From positions 1,963,218-2,027,217 of the forward strand of contig NC_037259.1 of the NCBI RefSeq assembly GCF_000002425.4: a stretch of DNA of 64,000 bases. Reading direction: 5' to 3'. This document shows, piece by piece, positions 23,166 to 37,100 of this stretch. Source of the stretch: Physcomitrium patens (lineage: Eukaryota > Streptophyta > Bryopsida > Funariales > Funariaceae). The notes beneath the pieces are model-generated. The model had not been told where the DNA came from. It did no database searches and was given only the letters and a program-made list of their open reading frames with translations. Each line of letters opens with the position of its first letter. Position 1 is the stretch's first letter. A program made the translations under genes and the position numbers.

Positions 23166-24440
23166 GAACTAATTGAATAAAATACAAGGGTCAAATTTTA
23201 TCTCTAATTGAGTCATCTCTCATTATTTTCATTATAAGTAAAGCAAAAATTGAGTTATGCAGTTATTCAAAAGGTCTTAGAGAACTTTGTTATAGATTCA
23301 TTGGGCCTTAACAGTACATATGATTCACTTCTACATCAAAAAATAATATCACATTGGCTTTTAATTCAATCATCATTGTTTTTATCTTTTTTTTTTTTTT
23401 TTTTTTTTTTTCTTCTATACTTGAGATCATTAGACATTGTTGCAAAGTTTATGCCCACTTATAAAATTGAACATATTGAATGTTCAAAAACTAAAGGAAT
23501 AAAAGCCTTTGTACTATGCTTCTTTGAGAGGTTTCTATATAATCTTGTAATTATCACTCTTAATTTTAAATCTAGAGGTACTCTATTGAAACCAATCATG
23601 ATCTCTCATTAGGTGGAATAATAATGTTTGTCTAATACCTTATTATATCTTTACCCAATTTTCAAACACTAACTTTGCTCTTTGTTTATAAATGAAGTCA
23701 TATATTTTCTTCTTAGTAGATTTGTTCTTTCAAGAGTTGTCAAACTTTGTGTGATTTACAAAAGAAATCCAAATGTTATCTTTTTGTAAGAAAGACCCTT
23801 TAGAGCGTGTATTAATTGAGATGGTGTAATCAATTATGTAAAGAGGCTTAATGGATATATAATAAGGTACTGAATTTAAGATCCATGATGCTTGTGCTTT
23901 CTACTAGATACATGCCATTGACATGGATTTCTACTAATATATATATATATATATATATATATTCCTAAAGTAAGATTGTTATAAATAAAAGTCTATTTTC
24001 ATCTTTTTTAAAAAATAAAATAAAATAAAAAATTGCAAAAAATTAATAAAATCCCTCGTTTTTGAAAAAATTAGTATTTTTTTATTCTTTTATTATTTTT
24101 CAAACAATTCCAAAAATTGTTTATCCAAAGGTCATGCAACTAAAAGCAAAGAACTTCACCATTTCAAAACTAACAAACAAACAAATAAAGCATCCTAGAA
24201 GTGGTATAATAATAAGCTCTATCAAAACTAAACAACATGTAGTAGGCATCAAGAGGATACAAGAGCATCATCAACCAAACTCACATCACACCTTGTGTGA
24301 TGTGACTAGGAAATGAATTCGAGAATGAGAACAATGGTAATGGGAGGAGGAGTGCTTGAACATGAGCGAGCCAGCTTGAGGGAAGAGCAATGGATTCAAT
24401 GCAAGGAAGGAAGGCTGTGGATGACGATGGTGGTGGCAAC
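23166..24440. other. AT-rich spacer after the retrotransposon
   Basis: No gene is supported. It contains a 25-nt T homopolymer (23387-23411) and an AT microsatellite (about 23936-23962). The open frame across 23250-23612 is created by AT-rich sequence and the T run and shows no domain. Confidence 0.6.
23387..23411. repeat. Poly(T) tract
   Basis: Twenty-five uninterrupted T residues. It could be the poly(A) tail of an old minus-strand retroposed sequence or a simple homopolymer expansion; no flanking retroposon body was recognised. Confidence 0.9.
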
Positions 24441-25015
24441 AGCAGCAGTTGTTGGGTGATATTTTATTCGTCGTCCAGTAAGAAAGATGAAGGTGGAGCA
24501 GCTTTGGGGAGGCGTTGAGGGGAGGGAGGGTATGGGCACCGGGAGTAACCGGCCGACTGGCAGGAAGAGACGGAAACGGGTGTGGTGACGGAGACGGGAC
24601 GAGATTAGTAGAGGAAAGGGGGGCAGCAGCGACATCCAATTTCGTCAGGCATTTTGCCAGAGATCATCGCCAGCCAGCTTACATCCGCTCAGCAGCGTCG
24701 TCCAGGACGGTGAGAACATTGACGACCCAGCAGCAGCACAGCATTAGCAGCAGCAGGAGTAGTAGCAACAGCAGCAGGAAGGGGCATCTTGGATCGTTCG
24801 TTTGCATCTTGCTGTGTGCTCGATTGCTTTGCCCTGCCTCCCTCCCTCCCCTCCCTGCCTTCCTGCCTGGGAGTCCGGTAGCTGTTAGGGTTAGAAGGTC
24901 TGAAGAAGAGAAAGCACAACTTGCTTGCAGGGCCCAGTGTTGTTGAACTTAGGGTTGGGTTGAGGTGGAGTAGCCTGACGACCGGAGGTCTGAGTGTTGC
25001 GAGTGTGTGTGAGTT

Positions 25016-25075
<60 letters not shown>

Positions 25076-25126
25076 GAGGGCTTCATTTCATGCTGATGCA
25101 AGAAGGGGGAACCGGTAGCACGATCT
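24441..25126 (+). promoter_or_regulatory. Promoter and 5' UTR of the BAT2-like gene
   Basis: A GC-rich island following the AT-rich repeats, with CAG/CAGCAG repeats (about 24728-24780), a GT run (25016-25032) and a GA run (25033-25069) immediately before the start codon. Such runs are typical of plant 5' UTRs. The open frame across 24515-24946 starts at a non-ATG codon and is low-complexity, so it is not called as a gene. The exact transcription start is not visible. Confidence 0.5.
25016..25069 (+). repeat. Compound (GT)n(GA)n microsatellite in the 5' UTR
   Basis: A GT tract passes directly into about 18 GA units, ending 57 nt before the main start codon. Likely length-polymorphic. Confidence 0.9.
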
Positions 25127-25146
25127 ATGGCGCGAGCCGCAGGTAG
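25090..25146 (+). promoter_or_regulatory. Overlapping uORF (18 codons)
   Basis: ATG at 25090 opens an 18-codon frame (MLMQEGGTGSTIYGASRR) in a different frame from the main coding sequence and stops at 25144-25146, past the main ATG at 25127. If present in the mRNA it should lower initiation at the main start, depending on leaky scanning. Seen directly; effect inferred. Confidence 0.55.
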
Positions 25147-28100
25147 CAACACAAAGTTTGCATCTGTGAACTTGAACAAGAGCTATGGCAAGCCTACGGC
25201 TGGAGCGGGGGGCAGCGGCAATGGCTCTGGGTCGGGAACTGGAGCCCTTGGGGGTGCAGGGCGAGCCGGGCGGACCTCGTCGCACGGGGGGATGTTGCTG
25301 CTCTCCCGCTCCGGGGTAGCCACCTCGGTGCCGAAAGGAGGTCGAGTTATCGTGCCGCGCCCGGTCAATCTTCCGTCGCTGCGACGGGAGCACGCTGGAA
25401 ACGATCCTTCCATTGCGCTTGTCGGCGGCTCTGGTTCTTCAGGATGGACCAAAACGCTCGTGCACGAAGAACAGGCGCCTGTCGCTGTTGCTGTTGCCAC
25501 CCCCGAGACGTCTACGGGTATGTTCGTTGAACCTGCCGTACATTCACTTCATTCTACCTCAACTCATTTAGGATTGAGTTGTCGTTCATGCGGGTGAGAG
25601 GTCGATTGGACTATCAATCAACAAAAAACGTTTCTGGCATCTCTTAATCTGTTGGTTATATTGCAACCTTCCTCTTTGTTCTAGGCCTTCATTATTGTAA
25701 AAGCGGTTATGAAGTTTTTAGATGTCTCGAAGGTGTTGGTTTTTGTGGCTTCCCGAGATTTAGTCAAGAATGTTGAGGAGGTTTTCCGCATCGAGGTCTA
25801 ATGTAATTCGCAGATTAGGGGAAGTGAGACAGAATTTTGTTGGTTACAGGACTTGAATGCATCTAAGTGGACCTTGTACACGGATTAACAGAGTGTTCTG
25901 TCTTTTGTTCATTTGCTTTACCCTTGGTGCCAATCATTCGATGTGTGCGTTCTGATAGAGAAGCTTGACCCTGGGTGTGCCTCTGTCCGGGAGGAATACT
26001 CACGGCATAGTATTTTGCTGCTGAGATGTCCCAATGAGCGGTAGCCGAGGCTGGATCATGATTAGGGTTAGCAATGTGTTGGCGGATCGCATTATGTAGT
26101 CCAGAATGTTCTGAAAGGTTGCACGATGCAGTCGGAGTGACCCTTCGAAGAGGTTTCTGCCTTCGATTAGGAATATTGGACTTATCCGAGAAATCGGTTG
26201 TCCTCGTAGGCTTGCTTTCGACTCCGGGACAATTTTTCACGGCTTTGGTTTGCCAGCGTGTGGAGGGAACTTTAGAGGGATTCAATGAGAACGAATCTCT
26301 GATCTTTCGTAGTGTCTTCAATTTGATCGCAGCTTTTTATGTTACAGTGTAAGATTCGAGAGGGTAAACTTATCAACTTTGAATGAACTTCACGAGAAGA
26401 TGATGATGGCCTTACCTGAAAATTTTGAGCGTTTTTGTTGTCAGGAATGGCAAGGTTAGCACCAGCATTGAGTGCTGGATCAACTTGGGGGACTTCGCCT
26501 TCTCTTCCAGGCCAACCTTCGACTGGGTCTCTAAGCGGAGAACATTGGCCAGTGCCTACACAATCTGGACCTACTGGAACCACTCAAGTTGCTCCTGGAA
26601 GGCACGGTGTGTATACACCACCTCGTGCGCGTGCAATGCAAAATCCTGTTGTGACAAGTGGTCACATTGTCCCCGCCGTTGAGAAGGCTGTGGTGTTGAG
26701 AGGGGAAGATTTCCCAACATTGCAAGCCGCTTTGCCCCCTCCTTCGGTCTCTAGCCACCAAAGGCAGAAGGAATTGCATCAGAAACAGAGGGAGAAGCAA
26801 CAGGAGCTCAAAGATCAGCAGCAGAAATTGCAGCTTCTGTCTGAACAGCACGCGGTTTTGAAGCCCGACGAAGTCTTACAGTCTCATCTTGGAGGTAGGT
26901 TGCTGTGGCCGTTTCCATCGAAAATTGGTCTAAGTTTGTTACTTACCAGTTGCCAGAAATCATTTTCTGATACGGAGAGTTCAGAAACGAATTAAAATAG
27001 TCTACATTTTCGCCCACACGAATCTGTTTTATGAAACTACTTCCGACATGGAGAGGCTGGAGGACATTTATGTAGAAGATAAATGTACTCGTAATTTTTA
27101 CAACTTGATGATTAAAATGCTTTTTCAATTATTTAATTTAATTTTTAATTCTTTTGTTTGAACAATACTACCAATGTCTACACTGTAGACTCTAACTTCT
27201 TCTGTTCATTCTTCAATTGCAATCTCGATTTTTTCCTTTGCAATGCTTTCTATTCGAGCACTCATTGGGGTCTATTACAGGTCCACAGCTGCAACCTGCA
27301 CAGCCAATATCACTGCAAACGAAGAAAGATCATAGCCGCAAGGATGCGCCTGAAGAGTCTCAATCACTGGAGCAACAACGCTTCACTGATCCAGGATTAT
27401 CTGTCCGATCTACACCTAAAGCTGGCAATAGTTCATTGGGTCCTGGAGCATCTGGTCCTTCTCAACAACGTCAGTCAAATTGGACAGACGATGAGAGGGA
27501 CTCAACCTTCCGTTCACAAGGGGCCAATTATTCTGAATGGAGTGATCGATCAGATCGAGAGCCCGATCATCAACCCGCGAATCGTGTTGGGGAGGGCTAC
27601 GGATATGGTCGGCCTCCATCTTTCAGAGAGGTCTCTTTTATTCCAGGGCGTGATGGTCACATGGGCAAAGTTGCTGACGTCCGGGAGAGTAGGTTTAGTG
27701 GCGACAATTCACTTGGACGTGAGTCTTCGAGCACTGCACATAGCGCGGACAACAACTTTAGTCGAAGTAACTTTACTGGTAGAGAGGGGGGTTCCCGGGA
27801 ATGGGGAGGAGGGGTGAATAGGGAATTTGGTTTCGGTGGTCGGGGATTCAGCCGAGAGGGGGGTAGGGACGTTGGATCTAACAAAAGAGGTGTGTATGAA
27901 AAGGATGGAGGTGATGTAAGGCCCGGCAGTAGGGGTTGGGATGGCTTCGAGGACCGGCACGGTTTTGGGAATCGCGACCAGGGGCCTCATCGAGATGTGA
28001 GCTCGTCTCGGGAAAGTGGCTTAAATAGGGAAAATACTTTTAATAGGGATCATAGACGCATCCAAGGTGGAGAGAATGATGCCGGCCGAGGGCGATTTGG

Positions 28101-31100
28101 AGGCGATCGTTTTCCGAGAAATGGTGCTTCCAGTGACTTTTTCAGTGGGAGAAGCTTCACAGGTCAGGAACCAGCTGCTGGGAGAGAGAGGCGGCCATAT
28201 GAAGGTTATCATTTCAACGTATCACATGGGCGAAGTTTTGAAGAGATCCATGGCTTGGACAATTTTCGACCGTCTCAAGGAGTGGGAATAGAACCGCCCG
28301 TGATTCCAATGTTTGGTTTTCGGAGGAAGAAGGAGGAGGCGAAGGAGTCGGACTTCCGAGATGAGGAAAGAGAGGCGTTTGAAGCTGAGTTGGAGAGAGT
28401 ACAAAAAGCTCAAGAGCTAGATCGACAGCGTAAATTGGAAGAGAAAGAGCATGCTGTTGAAATGGCTCAGAAAGAACTAGAAGATCGTGAAAGACTGGCG
28501 AGAGAAGAGGAAGAAAGACAGGTGATTTTAGTTCAACCTTTCACTCACACGTACAGTATTAAACAAACTGTACTTCATTGTGCTTATATTTAGGATTTTC
28601 AATGTTTGTTGCTGAAATTTATGTCGAATATGATTTGGTGGGTTTGTGGCCTTTATCAACCTTAAAAAATGGATGAGGTTCTTTCTTGTGGTTTAGGATT
28701 TTCTCGAAACTCTAGTGTTTGATGAAGTTTATCTTGTTATGTTTACTGGGGCGTTACACTTTTTGTACATTACCTGAAGCCCGAGCTTGTGGGATTATTG
28801 ATGACATTGAAAGCTTAGTATTTAAAAATTTCTTCTTGCTGGGGTTTTGCCCTGAATGTTCATCCGCAGGCAAGATTAGAGGAAGAAGCCAAAGAGGCAG
28901 CTGCTAGAGCCGAGCGGGAAGCGATGGAGGCAGCTCAGAAGGTGGAGGATGAGCGAAAAGCTAGAGAAGAAGAAAAGCGACAGTTGCAACTTGAAGAGGA
29001 GCGAAGGAAGGAGAATGCCCGTCGTAAATTGCTCGAGCTAGAAGAGCGCATTGCAAAACGAGAAGCTGAGAAGAAGCAACAAGATGAAGCCAGGTCTTTG
29101 ATAAATACTATCACACGATTATCTGGTGGATTTTGGCGAAGGGTGCATTGATGTTCCTTCAAAATACACGATGATATTTAAATAATTCCTGCTAATAAGA
29201 GAGACTTAACCTGGTGGATCTGGCTATTTTTTGTATTTCTGCTAAGGTCATATTCTTGATGTTTGTCAAAGAATACATGGTGAGTCTTAGGCACAGTGTA
29301 GGGATCGTTTCCGTGTTCATGAATTCTGTAAGTTAAGATCCAAGCCGGGCTTAGCTGTAGCTTATGTTCCTTTTTAACCTTTGGGAATTTTCAACGACCT
29401 ATCCGGAAAAGATCGATAAAAAAAAATACAGCCATTGCATGCTATTCCCACAAGTCTCAAAGTTAGAGGAAGATAAAGTATGTAGTATCAGTCTAATATT
29501 ATTTTCTATTTTCTGAAAGTTTAAATACGAATGCTTTCTATTTGTACGAACAGACTAAACGTGGAGGACAAGCCTGCAAATGCGTGGCAGAGAGGAGAAG
29601 AGGAGCTTAGACCGCGGGATGATGATGACAATGTAGAGGAAGAGAAAATGGTTGCGAATGTTACTGGGAATGCTCATGGTGATACTGACCGAACTTCGCT
29701 GCGGCCCTCAGTTGCTATTCCCTACTCCCAGGAGTCTCAGAAGGCGTTACAGAACGAAAATACTCTCTTTGTTAAGCCTTCTGAAATGCAGGCCCCGTCT
29801 GCAGGATCATCTGCCCGTGCTGAACTACGTGGGAGTAATTCTGCATCTGAAACTGAGCGTAAGACCTTTGGGCATTGGCGGAGGGAGCAGCCTTCGGAGA
29901 ATGTCGTTGGATCAGCAGCACAGATGTGTCCTCCTTTTGGTGGGAATGAAAGCACTGATTTCCAAGCTTCAGTTTCTCGTGATCGGGTGTATAATGGTCG
30001 CGGTTACGGAGATAGGGGAGAAAGTTACTATGGCGGGGCCCCGAGTTCTGCGGGGCTTTCCTCGGACGGAGGCCCTGGTGAATTTTCTAGAAGATCTCCT
30101 TTTAACGATCAACGATGGTTAACAGAAGAGCCAGGGTTCTTCAATAAACAAATGAACTTTAACCGGGTCTCCAATTCGGACTTTGAGAGTGGACCCTTGG
30201 AGGGTTCTGAAGATAGAGATGATCGACGATGGGGTAGAGATAGGATGGAGCGATGGCGGCCTGGACGAGAAGGTTACAGCCAACGACCATCTCCACCACA
30301 GACCCCGCCTCACTTCCAAGGCTTGGACTCAACAGAACCTTCCTCCTATGGTCGCCTTCGCCATTCTTTGTCGAAGCAGCCACGTGTTCCTCCTCCACCG
30401 GCAAGGATGGGGATCTTTCGACCACCACCCAAATCCTCTAGCGAGCAGACATTTGTAGCAAGTTCAGAGGCGAAGGACGATGACACCCGGGGTGTATTGC
30501 CACGACGTGAGTTAGATAATAATTTCGGTTTTTCTGGTCATGAGAATAACGATGAACAACACGCGAAAGAATCCAGTGGAAAGACTACTGCTGCAGATTT
30601 ACAACAAGAAAACGCTTCACAGCAACGAAGCAATGCTTGGAGTTCTACTCAGAGGGGCTGGCAGATCAACACAACTTCCTCTCTCACTCCGCAATGCCCT
30701 TTTGCGCAGGTAACCTAAGCTTTTTTTAGTCTTTTTGAACAATATCTTTGTAATTATGATTTTAATACTTGTGTCGATACTTTTGTTTGTTCAGTTTTGC
30801 ATTTGATTTCTTACGAAGGGTGGGTTGTCCAGGTGTCTCAAGGTCTCTCACATGATAATTTGAATTCGCAACCCTTTTCTCCATCACAAGAGAAAAGTGA
30901 AAATAAGCAGAATGGGGATTCTCCCTTCTCTAGTCTATCACAGTCAGAGGACGATTATGAGCAAAAAGGCTCAATAGATACGTTGGTCATTTCAGAAGTT
31001 GATAAGCAGGAGATGCATGTACAATTCGAGGATCTAAATGATGATCTGGAGGATGTCGCGAGTCCAACTGATGTAAGTTTCATCTTCGCAGCTGTCTCGC

Positions 31101-34100
31101 TGGGACATACTGGCACTGCTTGATTGCTGTTTTAAGTAATACTCTTTCAATGGTTTTCGTATTATGATCAAGCGTTTGGTTACTTGCGACAATGCTGCAA
31201 ACGCTACGTACTTTGGTCATCAAGTTTTGAAACCATATATGCTCCCTTCGTCAAATTGGTCCCACATGCCCATTATAAGATGTTCAGGCTTGAGCTTTGA
31301 AGTGTCATATTTTGGTGTCCAAGTGAAGCCGTTAATCTGCGAACTTTAGAAGCTCTTGAGGGTATTTCCGAGCTCTCGACATGTCGTGCATTTGTTCATA
31401 TTTTAATTGTTTACTAATCCCCTAGTATTGATATAGGATGAGGAAGATGAAGATGAAGATGAAGATCACGAAGGTGATGAGGAGGGATATGAGGCTTATG
31501 AGGGCTATGATGAAGACGAAGACGAAGACGAAGATAACGATGAGGACGATGAACTCGATGGAGTAGACGGTGGAGTTGGAGAAGCAGTTGATCAAGGCTC
31601 TGATAGGACTGAGATCGCCCTTGGGGATGTCAAAGATGAGCACTTCATTGCGCAAATCATTGAAGATGAAGGGGATAAATTCGATGATGCCAATATAGAG
31701 CAAGATGCAGCCGGAGAGCTCGCTAACTCCGCACATGTACAGGTAGGGAGCGCTGCTTTGATTGGTGTGGTTTGCATTAGCTATGGTCATAATCCGCGAA
31801 TTAAGAATGTTTCTGCAAGCTTATCGCATTTTGCAGTAATTTTGTAGTGTACGATGGGCATTCATGGTTGGTTTTAGTTGCTTTTGTGTTCAGTTATGAG
31901 ATTTTTCGTGTGCAAATATCTAACATCGGCCTTGTGTGTTTTATCAGATGACTGAGGATGTGGGGAGTGGATACCTGCCTCAAGAGGAGGCTGAACAAAC
32001 AAGCTTGATACCCTCGGTTACTGGGTTGGTCGAGGTGTCTGATTCCTGCGATGTCCGACAGGGATTTTCACAACAGCTGCAACCACCTCCTCCCCTCATG
32101 GAATTTTCAACCTCACAAAACAACGACACAACAATTTCTTCTTCTGTTGGGCTATCTGGTCTTCATCATTCCTCTGAAGTTCCGATGACATTACAGTTTG
32201 GGCTCCTTCCTGGCACGTCATTTCTTCAGGGGTCAGTTCCTGCGATTCAGATTGGATCAATCCAGATGCCACTCCATGTTCCTCTTCATACTGGTCTTCA
32301 ACAGTTTCCTAATTCGTCTTCCACAGCTCCTCCAATCCAGTTCGGACAGTTGGCCAACCCACCTACAGTACTGCAATCGACATTTGTTTCAAGTCAGTCG
32401 AACGTGTCGAGAAAAGTCCAAGAGAAAATTTCAGAGCCTGAATCTGTCTCTAAGGTGAGCTTGTAGTCTCCGAAGTTTCTGTTTATTTTACGCATTACTG
32501 GTTCTGATTGGATCGTATCAGTTGAGTTCTTGGCAACTGATTTTGCACAAGAGTCGTGCTGGCTAAATTTTTGTTTGAATTGTTAATTTCAGCTACTGAC
32601 TGATACTTCGTTATGAAATATTTTTGTCTCATTTAAAGCTACGGGATTAATGTTAGCCAAGCCCTTCGTGCTACTTCTTCTTCTCCAATACATTTGGATT
32701 GCTACTTCACGATTTTTATTACTTTTGTATTGTATTTGTGCATGTAGGTGGTAAATGAGCTACAAGACACTGTTACAGTAACTGCCTTGATCCAAGCCCA
32801 GCCTGAAAAAGAACCTATCTCGCTTCAACCTCAGTCGCCGTGGATAAATCAATTTTCTTCTGTAGATCACAAATCACCAGTGGAAGTGGAAACAAAGGAG
32901 ACCAGGTCCACAATTGGAAAACTAGGCCAGCGGTCTGAAAGGAGGGTGCGAGATAGAGGAATGATTCGTGAAGGTCCGACCAGCACAATTGGTCCTGAGA
33001 CCTACCCACGCCTCAAGAATTCCCGCCGAGACCCGGGCAACCAACGTTTACACCAAGACTACACAGCTTCACAAGGTACGATCGTATATAATAGGATTTT
33101 ATAGTTTATTATATAAAGTCAATTTCATAAATTATACAGTATTGGCATGCTTTTTTTTTGTTCACTGAAAGTTTTGTTTTCCGGAAAGCTCTAAATTTGT
33201 CATCATTAAAATTATGTGGACCAGTGTTCAGGGAAATGTGAACCTTGGAACTGGAAAGGATGATTTATGTCTGTGATGTGACGTCATTTGTTTCAGACAA
33301 CTCTTTTTTCGATCCAGTTGGAGGGAATGAGAAATATGGTGGTCGAGGAAGAGGGAATCGACCAGGAAGTGTGCTTGGACGTGGTGGGTTTCCTCATTCT
33401 GGAAGATATTCTCCTCACAGCACCTATGATAATGCAGGTCTCTCTACTGGAATGGGTGCATCTTCCGCAAGTTACGATGGAACAGCACTTCGACCGCGTT
33501 CTAACCGGCGTAGCAACTTCCGTCGAACTGATCTTAAAAGCCGTGATTCTGCTGAGCTATTATCCGAAGCTGCGGGAGGAAAGTTCTCTAAGCAAACGAT
33601 GAATGCTTCCACCGAGAATTTGATGGCCGGTACCAACGGAAAAGATGGTTTCAGGGATGCCAATTTACATCCGCAAGAAAGTACTTGCTCTGGAGATAAT
33701 AGTCGAAATTCCCGACCTATGTTCGAAGGTGCATCTTCATCAAAATCTGACCGTGCCAGTACTACCGACGTCTTGAAAAAAAGTGGTGGAAAACTTTCAG
33801 GGTCTTCTGATAGTGTTTCCCATTCTGTTGAAGGCTTACTTGGAAAGCACGCGTCTGAATTAACGTCGGATGCACCTTTACAATCTGGTGTAGTTCATGT
33901 TTTCAAGCAGCCTGGTATTGAACGCGGGGACGAAGACGATTTTATCGAGGTTAGATCAAAGCGACAAATGTTGAGTGATCGCCGGGCAGAGCGTGAGAAG
34001 GAGATAAAGGCTAAATCAAACCTGAAGGTGCGTCTGATTTCATGCTCTTCTTGACTATTCTCTTAAAATGTTCTACTGATATGCTGGTATTACACTTTTT

Positions 34101-37100
34101 TGGTGCTGTACATCGTTGATGTTTATTTTCCCTGCGACTTGGCTTACCTGAGACTTAGTTTTCTATATTTGCCTGTCGTGCATCATGGGTATAAATTTGA
34201 TGAGTGCATAATTTTCCTTACAGGCGAAGGAACAAGCAGCTAGGAAGCAGAGGGGCTCTGCAAAGTCGGGGCTTCAAATGGAAGGCGTATCGGGACAGGG
34301 AAACAAACCTGGTGGATTTTTAGATAAGCGTGCATCTAATAATAGCACAGAAAATTCTGGCACTACCACTCGTACGCTCCAACCAGGAGGTACTACTTCA
34401 ACTGTTGCGTCAGGCACAGCGGTAGCCACAAGCTCTCAGGGCCTTACACTTGCTCCCATTGGCACTCCGTCTGGTGGATTATCTGATATACGTGCTAATG
34501 CGTCCAAGTAAGCGAATGATGCTTTAAACTCATTTGTCTTGAACCAAAGTAACTTCATGAAGAAGTCCTTGATACTTGATTTTTTGCGTGCTCTCGTTGA
34601 CATAAGTATTTTTGAAGTACAGATCTTCTCGATCGAATTCAGTATCAGGAGGTAGCTTAGTCGATTCTGAGCTTGGTGCTGCAGCGGCCACTTCTGATAG
34701 TCTAAACCAGCATCAGGAGAGTTCGTCTGGCACACCAATTGCGTGGGGCGGGACTCACTCCACCAGACAGGTATTTTTCTTACAATCTACACATTAAACT
34801 ATCTGGATCTTAAATAGTGAAATCCGTTCTTAATGAACACGAAGGTGAGTAACCAAATGATTTACACTATATATGCTATACACTGTGGGGATATGTATGT
34901 TACTGGATATGTTCATAATCTTCGGTGTTAGCAGCTCATAGGTCAGTTAACTGTTTTGTCGTATATGGATTAGAAAATATACCTAGTTCCATCTCCAAAA
35001 TGGAGCAATAAGAATCAAGATTTGCAGGTTCACTGTTATGTTGCGAGTTTTTGCAAATATTTATTTTGATTGCCTATCCTAGTAATTATTGTTTTCTCGG
35101 ATAACTGATCACTTCGATGATCGTAGTGTGAAAAATCTTTTTTTGTTCGTCTTCGTTGAGAAAAATTATACTTATTACATTTTACCAGCAGGTGGTGAGT
35201 CTTACTCAGATTCAACTAGAAGAAGCCATGAAACCAGCTCGTTATGAGGCAATAGTCTCGCAGCAGTTACCTTTAGAAGCTCGGGGCAGTATGGTTCTAG
35301 ACCCAGGAACAACTGTGGCTTCTATGGCGGGCAAGGACAAATTTTCTGTCCCTACGGCAGGACCAATCGGCTCACTTCTTGCGGGGGGTAAAATCCAGTT
35401 TGGTAGGTTCAGATATCTTGCTCTTTGTAGTTTGCAACCTTCTTCGTTGATGCTGGTGGTTGTAACTTGTATTTCAGCACTCAAAATTAATTCGAGGCTA
35501 ATTTTTCTTGCATTTTGTGTTACTACTATCTCATGTGACTTGGCTCTTCACTTTGTAAGGTTGTCCTCGAGACAAGGATATATACATTTTACCCTTGGAC
35601 AGTTTGTTGTACGTAAGCATCTTCAGATCTTACTGATCTATTTGTTCATTAAGGATGGAGATGGCGCTTTTTTTGCAGGGGCTGTGACTTCGCCTCCTCT
35701 TGGGGTATCTAACAGCCGTCCCCATACACCTGCTGTCATGAATGTAGTGGGTTCTTCTTTAGGATCACACGCTGATGATGCATCTGATAAGAACGATTTG
35801 AAAAAACCTAATCATATGTCCAGTTCAGAACTGGATATGCCTTCGTTTCCTACCAAAGGTCAGCTGATTCTTACTTAAATTTATGTGTATAAACCTAGAT
35901 TATTTTTCAATTCTCTAAAGATGAAACTGCAAGACCTTTACTTAATTATTGAGAATTACTCGCGTGATCTGGATCTGTATTCTTGTTTCACAGTTTGTTT
36001 TACTTCTGCATTCTTATTTTTGGATATATCATAATTATTAGGGAAGCGTACACGTGGACAAGAGGATATTGCAGGAAGTACAGATGAGGGGATTGATGCT
36101 GAGGCTGAGGCTGAGGCAGCAGCATCAGCTGTGGCCGTGGCTGCTATTAGCAGTGATGAGTCAGTTTGCAGTACTCGAGAACCAATTGCAATTAGGAAAA
36201 ATACAATAAAAAGCTCATTCGGCAGTGTCACCTCTTCAACAAATCACACTGGTATCCGCTTTGTCTCACTTCGTCGTTACTCAATAGTAATTCTGTTGAA
36301 TGGGCCGTAATGTGGACTGGATAATGCCCAACGGTGCGACTTGGTACCGATATAACAATGAATGTCAACGGTGGAAGCAGGCTTTTGAACGTTTTGAGTG
36401 ATTTTTAATTTGTTCTTTTAAGGTATGGGCCTTGTAGGTGTGCATTAGAACGTATGCGTATGTGCAAATGTACTGTTCTGATCCTGTTGTGGAAATACAT
36501 GCATAGGTCTGGGTAATTCAGTGTCTGCCCACATGCAAAATCCCATGATGGAAGACTCAATGGCTGCAGCTCTTCCTGCTGATCTCTCAGTGGAACCCAC
36601 CTCAATTTCAATGAGAGGATCACCGGGGCAGGGGTCAAGTTGTCTCTCTACCTCTGGCAAATCTTCTTTCTCTGGTTTGGAAATGAGCCAAATGCTGAGT
36701 TATTCATTTGGTCCTAGCAAAGATGTTGCCGTTATGCAGGGTTCCAATGACCAGGGGGTTCCAAGTGCTAGCCCTAGTGCGAGTGGTTGGCAACCACAGC
36801 ACTCGAGCGTCGATTCATTTTATGGAGGTCCTCCTCCTTCTGGCTTTCCCGGCCAGTATATCAATCCTGGCGCAGGGATGCCTCCTCATATGCTGGTGTA
36901 CACTAATCCATTTTCTCCAGTTGGTCAATTTGGGCAACTTGGCTTTATGAATCCAACATATCTTCCATCAGGCAAGCACTTCTTAGTATCTAGAACCTAT
37001 TTCTCTTTTTAATATTGTTCTCCGTTTTTTGGCACTCATTTCTGGAACAGAAGATATTTGGCTGGCTGTTCTGGCGGGGATTTCTGAATTAGGTGTGTAT

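Noticed and set aside
24515..24946. 143-codon plus-strand open frame
   Set aside because: It starts at a non-ATG codon, is low in complexity and lies in the GC-rich 5' UTR of the BAT2-like gene.
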